Source: Lepisosteus oculatus (Eukaryota > Chordata > Actinopteri > Semionotiformes > Lepisosteidae). From it: a stretch of 64,000 nt of DNA. A program made the translations under genes and the position numbers. Shown piece by piece: positions 39,901 to 51,300 of the stretch. Each line of letters opens with the position of its first letter. The stretch's first letter is position 1. The notes under the pieces are model-generated. The model saw only the letters and a program-made list of their open reading frames with translations, was not told where the DNA came from and did not search any database. The stretch covers positions 43,032,979 through 43,096,978 of the forward strand of contig NC_090704.1 of assembly GCF_040954835.1 (NCBI RefSeq). The letters are read 5' to 3'.

Positions 39901-40423
39901 GGGGTTTTCAGGGTAGCACTGCTTTCTTTCCAGAAATGGAGTAAGAAGAAAAAGCAAGTTTTTTCTCCAGTAAGACATCCTGACATAAGTATAGTAATAA
40001 TAGAACATGCACGAGGCACTACCCAGACATAACACTAGAGGGCACACAATTCAAGTGTATGACAGAAGCCAGCAAATGTGCACATAATGCCCTTTACAAC
40101 TACAGTACAGCGAAGTCATTTGGTGACTGACTACACCTGTGTCTGTGAACCTAAAGATGGCTAACAAGCTGGTAAAAACTGATCTCTAAAACCTGACCAC
40201 AGTACTCAAGGTTTGCATATCATGACTTCATTTTTATAGATTGGATATGTATTTTGTTCTGTGCCCTTTTATCTCATCCAGGCTTTTTTCTTCTCCAAGC
40301 TGAAATTTTTAAAACTTTGTGGTGAATTTCCACAATTTTATCTTAGTTTAAATTCTTTTGTACAGCTGCTTAGTAATTAATTGTAATAATTGTACTTCTA
40401 AGAGCAGCCTTTGGAGAATGTGT
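36911..40423. other. Intergenic; one higher-complexity stretch at about 38.46-38.72 kb
   Basis: No gene was seen. Around 38,460-38,720 the sequence is less repetitive, keeps CpGs and includes homeodomain-type cores (ttaatgattta). A conserved regulatory element is possible but unproven. The rest is AT-rich and CpG-poor. Confidence 0.5.
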
Positions 40424-40427
40424 TTAA

Positions 40428-41053
40428 AGGGGAACTGCAACTCTGTTTTGTATTTTGGTCTTAGAAATCAGCACTGATGAGTGCATTTCAAGTCACAATA
40501 AAAGGTAAATGTACACAGTAACTTGTAAAACCTCCCATTCATATGAGAAAATAAACAAAATTTCTAAGTATGCGAAGCACCATAGTCTGCGATTCAGAAC
40601 AAGGCAAACAAAATTTCTGATGACGTTGAAGCGGTCCTATCACATTGTAAAGAAGCAGGCTTGTGAATACACGTCTTTTAATCCAGCAGAAATATTGCTC
40701 TGGACTTCAAGATGGTTCTGCCGATAAATGGTACTTACTTATTAACTCTGCATGTATATCACGTTGGAACATTTCTGCAGGGATATGTCTGCTGCACAAC
40801 CTGTTCTTATTTGTTCGTACATCACAGTACATTAGTCATTTCAGTGACTAGTGAGCAGGAAAGGCCACATCACATCACAATTCGTGGGAACTCTCACTCT
40901 TGACAGTGATGAGACTAGGGGTTTGTAACATCACAGTGACTCACATAGTTCATAATTTTGTGCTTAAATCGAAATTTCTCAAATGTTTCTATACCGTAAA
41001 AGAATTTATTTTGTAACCAAGATTTAATGAGAAATTGAGACGGCAGTTACCCT
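40428..41053. mobile_element. Non-autonomous DNA element (626 bp) flanked by TTAA, with terminal inverted repeats
   Basis: Starts AGGGGAACTGCAAC, and the reverse complement of its end is AGGGTAACTGCCGTC; 12 of the first 14 positions agree. TTAA stands immediately outside both ends (40424-40427 and 41054-41057). TTAA target sites together with A/G-G-G-G ends fit the Kolobok superfamily better than piggyBac, whose ends start CC. The inside carries no transposase, and the reading frames at about 40,509-40,903 are short and unrecognised, so it would be a MITE. Confidence 0.7.
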
Positions 41054-41057
41054 TTAA

Positions 41058-43139
41058 TGCATGGACTTACAGTACTCTGGGACCATATGTGGATGTATCT
41101 GGAGAATAACATTTTTACAAAGATAAAACTCTATTCATTTTTGATTCATACACTTTTAATTAATGTCTCCCTAATATAAAACAAAATGTGTTGAGTCATT
41201 AGTAGAGAATGCTCAAGCACTTTTTATTAATTAAGCTTTATGAGGAGGTGTTTTGTGTTCTTTGCCATTCTCAAAGTTTTAGAACTAAAATGGGGAAAGT
41301 AACATGAGTATTGAATTTCTCAGTCATAACTGTAGTTAGAGGCTTTGCATCAACACAGTGTAGATTATTAGTACTCTACACTGTGCAACAGAACTAATAC
41401 AGTGACAGTGTTGTGCAATAAAGGTAATTCTTTAAAATATGAATACAATCAGCTGTAAATGAGTCCTAAAAACATAGTTCACGTTTCCTACACAGTGTCA
41501 AAATGAATGTTTCCAATTGCTCTCCCAGAACCGAAGAACGCCAGTGTGGCACACATGAGAAATTGTCCACAGCCTGGGCGTCTGATTTTTTCTGCTGTCA
41601 CACTTTGTGCTGTTTTCATATGGTACTGACATATTTAGTTTAAAGCTTATTCATGATCTCGCTAATCCTCACTATCACCATGTTAATAAAGTGAGCAAAG
41701 TCTGACTTAGCATAATGATAAATCAGAGTGTCTCATGTTGGATCTCTAGAAGAATGTAGAGGGCAAAGAGAGACTGGAAAGCTTTTTAATTTCAAGATGA
41801 TGACAGATGAGCTCAAAGTGGTATTTCCTTTTTACGGTAACACAGAAGCTCCAGCCTGATCCATCATGGCCATGTTTATCTGCTTGCTGTGTGGGCAAGG
41901 AGAACCCTATCACCAGCAAATTCCATTGTCAGGGCCAGAGCAACAGAGTGCTTGAGTGAGCCGTGTGCAATCTTCTTGAAGCCCTGCTTCTGTAATCCAA
42001 AATTTAGTTTAAAGAAAACATCTATGTGTTTTTAATTTTTATATTAACCAGCAAAAATGTTATTCCGAATTGAGCAAGCTGCAGCACTGCATGGTTCAAT
42101 AGTATGAAGTATTTGCCCTATTTTCAAATATATGTATCAAAATAGTAATCATTCTATAATACCCAAGTTAACTATTAGCTGCTTTTTCTTCCACATACAG
42201 TCAAAGTCATGAATGTTTCGGAGGTTCCAAGGTACAGTAAGTCTGGTTTAATTATGTCATGAAGTTGTTTTCTGCCCCTTCAGGGCTGTCTTTAACTTCT
42301 GTTTAGTCAACGAAAATGTCTTTGATTTTGATTCTAAAGTTTTTGCACTATTGATAGTATTGGAGTTACTTCACTGTATATCTTAGATTGGGATAACCTG
42401 CTGGGGTTTTATAAGCTCCTGCTTTGTGTGGTTGACTACACACAGGATGTGAAGACTCGCTACATCTCACTATATCCCCATACTTCCTACATCCCCACAC
42501 AGGGCTTTTCGCCTGTTCTCTTCTTTGCTATGAACTATCATTCCATTTGGGAAGGGAATGGGAAGTTAGTGCCACCCCTGTGTTTGGGTCTTGTTCTATA
42601 TCTAAGGGATGTTCAGTGTTTGGTGACCCAATTTGAGAAGAGCTCTGTGCCAATTAGAAATCTGGTCGATCGGACAGTCACATATTGGTTACACTTTATG
42701 AATTACTGTACGTTGGTGGAGATGGAGGTTTCTTGGTGGAGATTTAGGTTTCTAAATCTTGTCAAAGCTTGTGAATACAGGGTCTAGGGTCTTTAATAAA
42801 CTTTGTTAAATTGAAGAGCACTACTGTTATTTTCTTTGATGCAAGTGTATGATATATAAAGTACATAATGTTCATTATTATATTGGCCATTAAAGCCAAT
42901 AGTTTTATAGTAAGTGTCTTAGGCGGGTCCCATGTCTGTTTTGTCTCTTTGAATAACTATAAAAATAAGTTTCAATGGTGTAAAATCTCGGACGTAGCAG
43001 AAGAGGGGTTATTCTTCAAATTGGTAATCAATCTAAAGCGCGTTACATGCTTTAAGATTTTTTTTTCTAAAGAGACAAATTTAGGTTTGTCATGAGGGAC
43101 TGGTTTTGAAGCTCACCATTAATTTTGTTGAGATTTTGT
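41058..43139. other. Intergenic upstream of galr2
   Basis: No gene was seen. The 119-codon frame at 42428-42787 has no recognised motif. It ends in a short tandem duplication (two imperfect copies of tggtggagat at 42713-42745). Confidence 0.6.
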
Positions 43140-43726
43140 CTCCCTGGTAACTAAGTGCGTCTTGGCGTTATTTATATATTATGTACCGAACTGTTAACCC
43201 TGTTGGATTTAGACCTTGATGCAAATCAGAGAGGCGAAGACAAGAGCTGCACATACAGTAGGCGGAATCGGAGCGAGTGCGCAGTGATTCCAGCTGAGAC
43301 TCTAGAGAGACTACGGCTTTTTGTGTTCTTTATTCTTATATACAGTATCGGTGTGTGAAAAGCTTAGGAAACAGGTTTGACTGAAATGCTTTAAATCTGA
43401 ACCACATATTGATAACTTGAAAATCTGAAACTACGTTGTCATTGCTTCGCAGGAAACAATGCATTGAGCAGAATACTGACTTCAGGGCTCGTGTTTTGCT
43501 AAACGCAAAGGGTGACAGTGTTTACAAATGACGCACGGGCTGTATTAGAAAAAAAAAAGGTTAACAAAACTACGGTCAGGGGGGATTCTGAACAGTGTAA
43601 AATAGGCTCTCAATGACACTGGAATGTGAAGTGGGTGTTCTCATTTCTTCTCCGGGTGAGCTTGTGAACTAAACTTGGAGAATCCTGAATAACTCTTTTG
43701 GGTCTGGACGGGGAACAGAAAGAACC
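43140..43726 (+). promoter_or_regulatory. galr2: Putative galr2 promoter / 5' UTR, CpG-retaining
   Basis: CpG dinucleotides become frequent from about 43,140, for example around 43,150-43,320 and 43,480-43,560, and stay frequent into the first intron. Flanking DNA is CpG-poor. A TATA-like run (tatttatatatt, 43169-43180) is a possible core promoter, but no transcription start can be fixed from sequence. Short upstream ATG reading frames follow it (for example at 43181) and would be uORFs only if transcription starts upstream of them. Confidence 0.4.
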
Positions 43727-44076
43727 ATGAACATATCGACTCAGTTTAACTTCACGACCTCAACTTGGAAACCGGAGTCAGTGATCATCCCCTTGGTCTT
43801 TTCGCTCATTTTCCTGGTTGGGACTGTAGGGAATAGCCTGGTTCTGGCCGTGCTACTCCGCAACGGTCAGATGAACAACAATACCACCAACCTTTTTATC
43901 TTGAACCTGGGAGTTGCGGATCTGTGCTTTATCGTTTTCTGTGTCCCTTTCCAAGCCACAATCTACACCATGGACGAATGGATCTTCGGTCCCTTGGTGT
44001 GCAAAGCTGTCCATTTCTTCATTTACCTCACCATGTACGCCAGCATCTTTACACTGGCCACGGTCTCGCTCGACAG
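43727..44076 (+). other. galr2: galr2 coding exon 1
   Basis: Encodes residues 1-116 and the first two bases of Arg117: the extracellular N-terminus, TM1, TM2, ECL1 and TM3 up to the DRY motif. The exon ends gacAG before the donor GTAGGT. Reading on without splicing hits TAG one codon later (44078-44080), so splicing is required. The junction position matches that of GALR2 and GALR3 in other vertebrates. Confidence 0.93.
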
Positions 44077-45930
44077 GTAGGTAAGCGCACATGCTGTACA
44101 GTAGTATGTACAGTAGTTCGCCTTGCACGGCGCTTTAACCCAACACCTTTTAAATTGCACTTGTAGGTATCTCTAACTGAAAGGATGCCAATAATATTTT
44201 CTTTTCCATTTCTCAGCTGTTTAGCTGTCAATGGTTGCAACGAGGAGTAAATCCTTTATATCTGATGATGTCTTTTCAGGTGTGTTAGGGAGGTTTAACG
44301 AACGTTTTGTTAGCCCGCTATACGCATGGGTTGTAAAAATAAATTTAAAGATTTATTATCACAATTGAAGTAAACGTAAGTTATATTAAATTACACTGCG
44401 TAAACTGATTCCACAACGTTTAGAACGTCAGTACCAATAATAATAATAATAATAATAATAAACTGCGATTCATTTTTCAAAGTGATTTTCAAAGCCGTTT
44501 GGCCCGGAGTATTTTTACCTTAAGTCTAAACAGTCAAAGGAGACAACGCTCAAATGAAAAATGCAAAACGTTATTAATTTACATGAACAGAACAATATAT
44601 AGAGGTCATTAAAAAGTTAATGAAATACAGTCATTCACATGAAAAACAAAAAACGCCTCCCGATTTTAGTCTGATTTGTATGATGTTCATGGTTTCATGG
44701 TGTTTTTTGTTTTCTTGAGCAATAAAAGAAGTTATTTTCACTGTCAGCATCAGGGTATTAATCATTGTATGGCTCTCAAAATGCACCTACAGTACTGACA
44801 TTCAGACAACACACATTAAGTGTGCCTTACTACCATAGGAGTTTATTTCAAAAGTAAAATTTCTATTTCTGGAGTGGATCTAAGAATAAAATATTTCTCT
44901 CATTTCTGTTTTTTCAATACGTAAACTCTGAAAAGACTTGGGACAGACGTACTGTATGTTATACGAATATCCTGCAAGTTTTTTAACAGCTCTTTAGGAT
45001 TAAAAAAATAAAAACTGGAAATAATAAAATAGTATGTGTTGGTTTTCTCTGTATTGCAGAAACGCTATTCGGTGAAAAAGTCTACGCAAGCTGGACGAGT
45101 GGGTTATCGTTTTTGTTTGTCTTTCTTACAATTTTCCCTGCTGTTTTTCTAGGTACCTGGCAATTCGCTATCCTCTCCGCTCCAGGGAGCTGCGGACTCC
45201 CAAAAACGCGCTGACATCAATCTGCTTCATCTGGGGGCTGTCACTCATCTTCTCTGGCCCCTACCTAAGCTATTACAAGCAAATCAACTTGAACGGGACT
45301 GTCGTCTGCATCCCAGTATGGGGAGTTCCTCATCGCAAGGTCATGGATATCTGCACCTTCGTCTTTGGGTACCTCATCCCTGTGCTCATCCTCAGCCTGA
45401 CCTATGCCCGCACCATCCGCTACCTGTGGACAGCTGTGGATCCTCTGGAAGACATGTCAGAGTCCAGAAGAGCCAAACGCAAGGTCACCAAGATGATCAT
45501 CATTGTGGCCGTTCTCTTCTGCCTGTGCTGGCTGCCCCACCACCTGGTCATCTTGTGCCTGTGGTTCGGCTACTTCCCCCTCAACCAGGCCACCTACATC
45601 TTCCGCATCCTCTCCCACCTGGTTGCCTATGCCAACTCCTGCCTCAACCCCATTGTCTACGCCCTGGTGTCCAAGCACTTTCGGAAGGGCTTCAAGAAGG
45701 TCTTCAGCTGTATCCTGCGCAAGAAGGTCATCAACAAAGTCCACGTGGTCCAGGTGGCCAACACGGTGAGCACAGTGGACGCCGGCTCCACTGAGGTCTC
45801 ACACGTAAGTGAGCCCCAGCCCCAGACCACCACCGGCAGCCAGGACCCCGGAAGACGCTGGGGAAAGACGGAGAAAAGCAGCTATCGAGGAAAGTCACCC
45901 AGCACCTTTATTTCCTTCAATGTGACATAG
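43727..45930 (+). CDS. galr2: Galanin receptor type 2 (class A GPCR), two coding exons, join(43727..44076,45153..45930)
   Basis: Plasma-membrane receptor for the neuropeptide galanin; mammalian GALR2 couples mainly to Gq/phospholipase C (family knowledge). The spliced product is 375 aa; human GALR2 is 387 aa. Visible landmarks: N-glycosylation sites N2 and N8; TM1 with GTVGN (N35); TM2 LGVAD (D65); ECL1 WIFG; disulfide pair C92 and C169; DRY at 116-118; N-G-T at 164-166 in ECL2; CWLP at 242-245; NPIVY at 282-286; C303 as a possible palmitoylation site; a Ser/Thr-rich tail. H246, H247, F258 and Y265 fall where galanin-contact residues lie in human GALR2, as I recall them. The motifs [12 protein letters not shown] and MDICTFVF fit GALR2 better than GALR3, and the intron after DR excludes the three-exon GALR1 layout. 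The start was chosen for its context (gaaccATGa) and the N-terminal glycosylation site. I cannot tell whether it is a galr2a or galr2b copy. Confidence 0.95.
44077..45152 (+). other. galr2: galr2 intron 1 (phase 2, 1,076 nt)
   Basis: GT-AG intron with donor CAG|GTAGGTAAG and acceptor tttttctAG|GTACC, the latter preceded by a pyrimidine-rich tract at about 45121-45150. It contains an (AAT)n microsatellite at about 44437-44462. No coding potential was seen. Its first ~600 bp keep many CpGs, continuous with the promoter side. A second GT lies 4 nt downstream of the used donor (see findings). Confidence 0.93.
44437..44462 (+). repeat. (AAT)n microsatellite in galr2 intron
   Basis: About nine AAT units in the intron, 360 bp downstream of the donor site. 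Simple sequence with no apparent splicing role. Confidence 0.9.
45153..45930 (+). other. galr2: galr2 coding exon 2
   Basis: Supplies the last base of Arg117 and residues 118-375: ICL2, TM4-TM7, helix 8 and the C-terminal tail, ending in TAG at 45928-45930. It is clearly richer in G+C, with C/G at most third codon positions, than exon 1 or the surrounding non-coding DNA. The first ATG-like start in this exon (a TTG at 45289) is not a real start; it encodes Leu163 in ECL2. Confidence 0.95.
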
Positions 45931-47220
45931 CTGCACCCGAGCCTCCTTCCTGACACGCAGCCTTTGAAAGAGCAATGTTGGAGAAGGGCATTCTCCAGCA
46001 CTCAGAACGCATAAACAGAGATTGATCAGACCTGATTGTGTCTGACAGTAGCCCTTTTCTTCTCCTTCATGAGAGTAATTAAAGAACTTCTTAGGTTTGT
46101 GTAGTTAAGGCAATGGGTTTCTCATTGCAGAGTATTGGGTGCTCACATCCAGCAGGCAGTCTGAGTGGGTGGAGGAAGCACATCAGCCTACTGATAATAT
46201 ATTGTCCTGCATTTCTCTTCTTCATTAGGTGTCAAGTTCAAATTTAAACTGTTCTTTTGTGAAGGAAAAAAATGTACAAGGAGGGTGGATTGTGCAATTG
46301 TTGCAGCTGAGCAGATGCATGATGCTGATACCAAATAATGTATTAAATTTATTGCAGAATGCTCCATGAGCATCATGAGTTTCTTAAATGTGGAAGGAAG
46401 TGTTTATTTCTGTGTTTCAGTGATGCATTTTAATTTCTTCAGAACTGGGAGGTAACTGAGGGTTTATGGGCAAGCAGATTTATCTACAGTATGTTACCTA
46501 GCCCGCTTTTTTTCTTGTTTTCAAAAATAATAGCCAGAAATTAAGAGAGGTACTCTGAAGCCAAACTAAATAGAAAATAAATGGGGTTCAAGAAAATCTT
46601 GTTAGTTTCCAAAGAGCAGGTTTTCTCTAGAGAACTGTGAAGGCTTTTGGGCAGGTGCTGTTGGCACAGTGGCCTTCAGTGAGGTACTCTGAGATAAAAC
46701 ACTCAGCTTGTTCTTAATTGCTGTCATCCTGTACATCAGAGGTAATTAAGCTGTTCTAGGTACCAACTGTTCATGGAAAAATACAGAGTTGCAGTCCCAT
46801 TTAACTCTCTGTGTTGACCTAGACAGCTCTTTTATGCATCAGTAAGAAAATGTGAAAGTGTTATTTACTGGCTTGTAACAAGATTTCGCAAAGTGATTCT
46901 TTCTTCATGTGCAGTGAATTACATAGATTACAAGCTTTTGTTGAGTATTACCATTAAAGGAAAGCCAAAGTTTTTGTATTGCATTACACATTAATCAGTA
47001 TTTATTTTTTCATTTGATAATAAGTGTTAAAAGTTTAAGAACAGTATTTTGTTTTTACTTTTTTTTTCAGTTTTGTTGATCTACTGGGAAAAGTCTAACT
47101 CAACATGTCTACAAGCACTAGTTATTGTTGCTATTTTTAGTATGTAGTTATAGATATAAAATTTGTGTCAACTGTTTACCATGCAGATCAACTATAACAC
47201 TGTTGCTCCTGAAATAAATT
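45931..47220 (+). other. galr2: Probable galr2 3' UTR and downstream flank
   Basis: Non-coding sequence after the galr2 stop. Canonical AATAAA hexamers occur at 46576-46581 and 47213-47218, and a variant ATTAAA near 46077. Any of these could end the mRNA; which one is used cannot be read from sequence. No other gene or repeat was recognised here. Confidence 0.35.
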
Positions 47221-48214
47221 ACTCCCAAATAAGACTTATTGTGATCTCTTTTAGCCTGTGACAAAGTTTGTATATGATGTGAATATTATGTTTCTTAATG
47301 AAAATAACACCCAGAAGTGTGTAATTTAAAAAAAGAAAATAATAATTGTTAATTACATCTTTAGGAAAGTTACTGTGCTTCTTCTCCCGTTTTGACAGTT
47401 TAATTTAGCAGCAAAAACTAATGAGTTAGGCATGTTTTCTGCATGTTAGGCACCTTTTGTCATTTTGTGGCAAAGCATGAATTTGAAAAAAAAATCCTTG
47501 ATTTAAATACTTGTTTTTTAAAATTAATCCCATATATACAGTAAGTACTATATTATTTTCTGTCTTTCAAACCTTCTTGCATGTACCCCCCCATTGAAAA
47601 TGCAGAAAGAGTTTATAACACTAAAGGTACTGTAAATACTGTAGTTCTTTGGAAATGCAATCCTTTTGATAGTGGACTCTCTTATTCTGAATACCTTTGC
47701 TCCATTTTAAATCGGCACAGTGATCTGGATTAAATTCAGTGACTCTATATTAACAGTATATAGTCAACTATATTAACAGCCAAGTGCATATTTTAATTAC
47801 ACATGAGAATAATCCATTTCCTTCCACCACAGACTTGGAAAAACGAGATAATGACAATTAATTTGATGGAGTGCATGTTCACAACCATGAATCTGTCCAA
47901 CAGTGTCAGCTGCTGTTATTTATTGATGTTACTTTTGGTTTGTAAGTATTTTAAGGGGGAAACGACTTGACTCGGCCAGTTAAGCTTTTTAATGCACATT
48001 TGTGGTTATTAAATGGGCTTCCTTGGTGAATGAGGTGTTCTGATTATGAATATTTATGTTATTTCTTTCATTACCTCAAACAGTTATGTTTCATTTGTCC
48101 AGTGCTGCTCATCCAGAATGATCTCATGTGCAGGAACATGTCTTAACTGGCTAATATAAAAGATGATGATAATTCCTTGCATTTCAATAATTTACAGTAT
48201 GTCCCCCAAGAACT
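47221..48214. other. Intergenic, no gene recognised
   Basis: AT-rich with a local duplication of tatattaacag near 47,745-47,778. No coding sequence was seen. Confidence 0.6.
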
Positions 48215-48335
48215 GAAGGCTTCACATACAGGAGCAGACACACTTTATTACCACTGAAGACCAGCACCCACCTGGGTGACATGTGACAACCACTGAGCAC
48301 CAGCAGCTCCACTACAAATCAGACCAGGTAATAAA
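48215..48335. repeat. Interspersed repeat fragment
   Basis: Contains cagcacccacctgggtgaca, then agcaccagcagctccactac and aaatcagaccagg, resembling a dispersed fish repeat with the phrases CACCCACCTGGGTGAT and CACACATCAGCT. No element ends or duplication were found. The 127-codon frame that crosses it (48283-48666) is not considered a gene. Confidence 0.4.
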
Positions 48336-51300
48336 AACGAGGGTTTTTTTCAATTTCAGGGGATCTTTAAAGAGGACAGATTGTGCAATCCTGGAGTGGA
48401 ATTTATCCAAGACTTCAAGGTTTACTAGAAATAACAGCACCCAAGAATTAAGTGTACTGAAAGGTCATGGAGTGTGGAGAGTCAAGATTTGGCTTAACCC
48501 ACTTAGCTGGGGGCTGACCTCCTGGCCACAGGTTCGAGAAGGCTGGGTGCACTCCTGCAGAGTGAGGAGTGACCAAGGGGCAGCTGCAGAGGTGGAGATG
48601 GACTGGAGTCTGGATACAAAAAGACATATGCAAGGGAAAGAAGGGGATCACGCACAGTATTTATAGTGGTTCAGAAGAGGAAATGACAGCAAGAGTCATT
48701 GCGAACTACTGACAGCTGAGTCTGATTGAACTTCGCTGTTGCCATCCCTCCCGAATTTTCGTTGTAAACTCCATTTAACATACCAACTTTACTGAGCAAG
48801 TACTCAGGACCTCTGTTTAATTTTACGCAGGGGACACTGCCTGATAGGTGGTTTTGCTTATTGGTACAGCCTGCAGTAAATCCAGTATTGCTGTCATAAT
48901 AATCATGATCAGAACTTGCTTATAATCACTGGAACATTATTGTACTTAATATTTCAAAACAGATGGGCAGGCAGTTTCCCAGGGTACAGTTGGTCAGAAA
49001 GTGTCCCATTATTTCTTCCTTCTGCTTCATTAAGCTCATCACTTGCATACAGTAAATGCCACTGACACGTTGGCAAACAGGTGATGTGACAAAGTTATGC
49101 CATGGACCAAGCGTGGCTTTGTTTTTACTGCCCACAACAGTCAGACAGTAGATATTGATCTTTCCATACACTCCTCTTGATTGCTTAAATACATCTGTTC
49201 ACTTCTGCTCAAAGTACTTAATGTGTGACTGGAGACGGGAGACTACATTTAAAGAGACTGCACTTTACCTTTGTTTCTTCCAAGTGCACTTTAGAAGAAG
49301 GAGAACATGTTGATGAAGGAGAATAGATAGACAAATCAGTTTGACCACATAACAAGGATTATATGATTTTACTTCAGTACATCATGATTTAGCTACATTA
49401 AAATTACTTGACTGCATGTGAACTAATTAGCTACAGGTGGCTAGCTTTTTAAAATTCATAAAGAGCAGGAACAGGGCAGAGCAGGTGATTACTTTAATCT
49501 CTGCAAGGCCTGGGTCACACTGATCCTCTTCAGTGTTCAGGGTTGGTAACTGCATCTTAAAAAAGACTCTTGTCTTGGCAGTTACACTTTCGTAATGCAT
49601 GAAATGTGAAAAGTGATTTTCAGAGGTGGATGAGATGAGCATTGTCTATTTAATTATAGTCTAATATGAAGTCCTCCAATCTGAGTATATCTTTGCAGGT
49701 CTGAGACTGAGGTGTCCACATTGATACTGTTGTTGTATTACGTTCCTGTTGCTTTGTAAGTGCAGAAAACCATACTGTGTTAAGAGAAGAACACATTTGC
49801 CTTTGTTAAAATATTTTAAACCGTCTGATCAGGACGTCACTAGATAAAACATTGTTTGAAAATACTGGGCATGGGCTTTTTTGAAAGGCACTACTCTTTA
49901 GTCTTTAGTGTGTTCCAGAAAAGTGATTCATTCAAAGATAAGAGAAGATTTTGTGTGACACTAAATGTGCTATATTAAATCCCTGAGATATAGGGTCTTT
50001 ATAAACACTCATTCAGGTATTTATTTTTGTGTGCATTTTGCATTTGATATCTGTCGCTGTGTTCCTTTTTCTAGGTGTACCAAGTTGTTCTGCAGATTAA
50101 CCAATGTAATCATCTACTGCTCTTTTACTGAAACCTACTGCATCCACCAGAAAGCACTGACTTTACATTGCTAGTTTCCAAGAACATGGCTAGGTTTGTG
50201 TTAAAGCTCAGAGGGGGGGTCACACTTAATACTAAGTTTGTAATAGTTGTTAATGATTCACATTTCATTCAAAAAAATTCTGATTGTTCATGTCACAGTA
50301 CCTATGTTTACAATCATGGATAATACCAAATTCATTAGGCCTGAGGGTTGCAATTCATTTGGACATAGAAATCTTATAATATCAAATTTTGTTATTTAAT
50401 TGTGTATATGAATTACACTTTGCAGATGGTGCTGTTGGGGTTTAAAATATGAGCGAACAAATCAACAATTATGTGTACACTCGGTTTTGAAAAACAAGCC
50501 ATGAGTGCCTGAGTCAAACCCAATGTCTCATCGAGGTCCTTATGGTGTAGAAAATTCCATCATCCTTTTAGTAGATTCATGGACTGCCGCAATGCTATCC
50601 AGGACCTAAGGGCTTGGAAACTAATGTAGGATAAGATAGCCAGATTTCAAAAGTACTTTATTTTGCAATGCAAATAAGTCTTACAAATTCACACCCTCCT
50701 ACAAGCTCTTACTTGTTTATTTACTTTAGTAAACACCTGCGAAATAAAGCCCTTTAATAAATTCATAGCACTGAATTTGCAAAGCATCCATTAATTGCAT
50801 AGACCTAATTAAAACTGAGAGCACTATCTTTCTGGATGGGTATGCTGGCCATTCTCATTTCGCTCTTGTGGAGATGAAAAAGCAAGAGTTGATTTCTTGC
50901 ATAGAGAAAGAAAACAGAATATTACTTTGGTAGCCAATTATCTGCCTTGCATCTAGTATTTATTTACTGATTTTTTGTATGATGGATTAAGAGTCCATTA
51001 AGCTCTTTGTTGCAGTGTTTGGATCCTCTGCACTTCAAGTGACACTCCATGGAAGATGAGTGGAGCTCTCACAGACCTACTACTTTAAGCCCAGTAGTTC
51101 TCCTTTAATGTTTCCAAGCTTTGATCGCAATGAGGTCACCAAGATGCATGCAGTTAATAAGACAGCTCTGTGTTATACAGTATGTGTATGTATAGGGTAT
51201 GTGTTTTAGTTGAGCAAATTGCAATGAAGTAGATAGTTCTACTGCAAAATGTGACCAAAGCAAAGAAGTCTGAATTAAACAAATTTAACCTTAATTAATC

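Noticed and set aside
45318..45794. 158-codon frame in galr2 exon 2 in another phase, and minus-strand frames at 45457-45744
   Set aside because: Shadows of the GC-rich galr2 coding sequence; the reading with all GPCR motifs is the real one.
43727..45930. Galanin receptor type 1 or type 3 as the identity
   Set aside because: GALR1 has three coding exons with a first exon reaching beyond TM5. GALR3 differs at TM5 and ECL3, where this protein reads MDICTFVF and WFGYFPL as in GALR2.
48283..48666. 127-codon frame that might look like a small gene
   Set aside because: Begins inside an interspersed repeat fragment and has no recognised domain.
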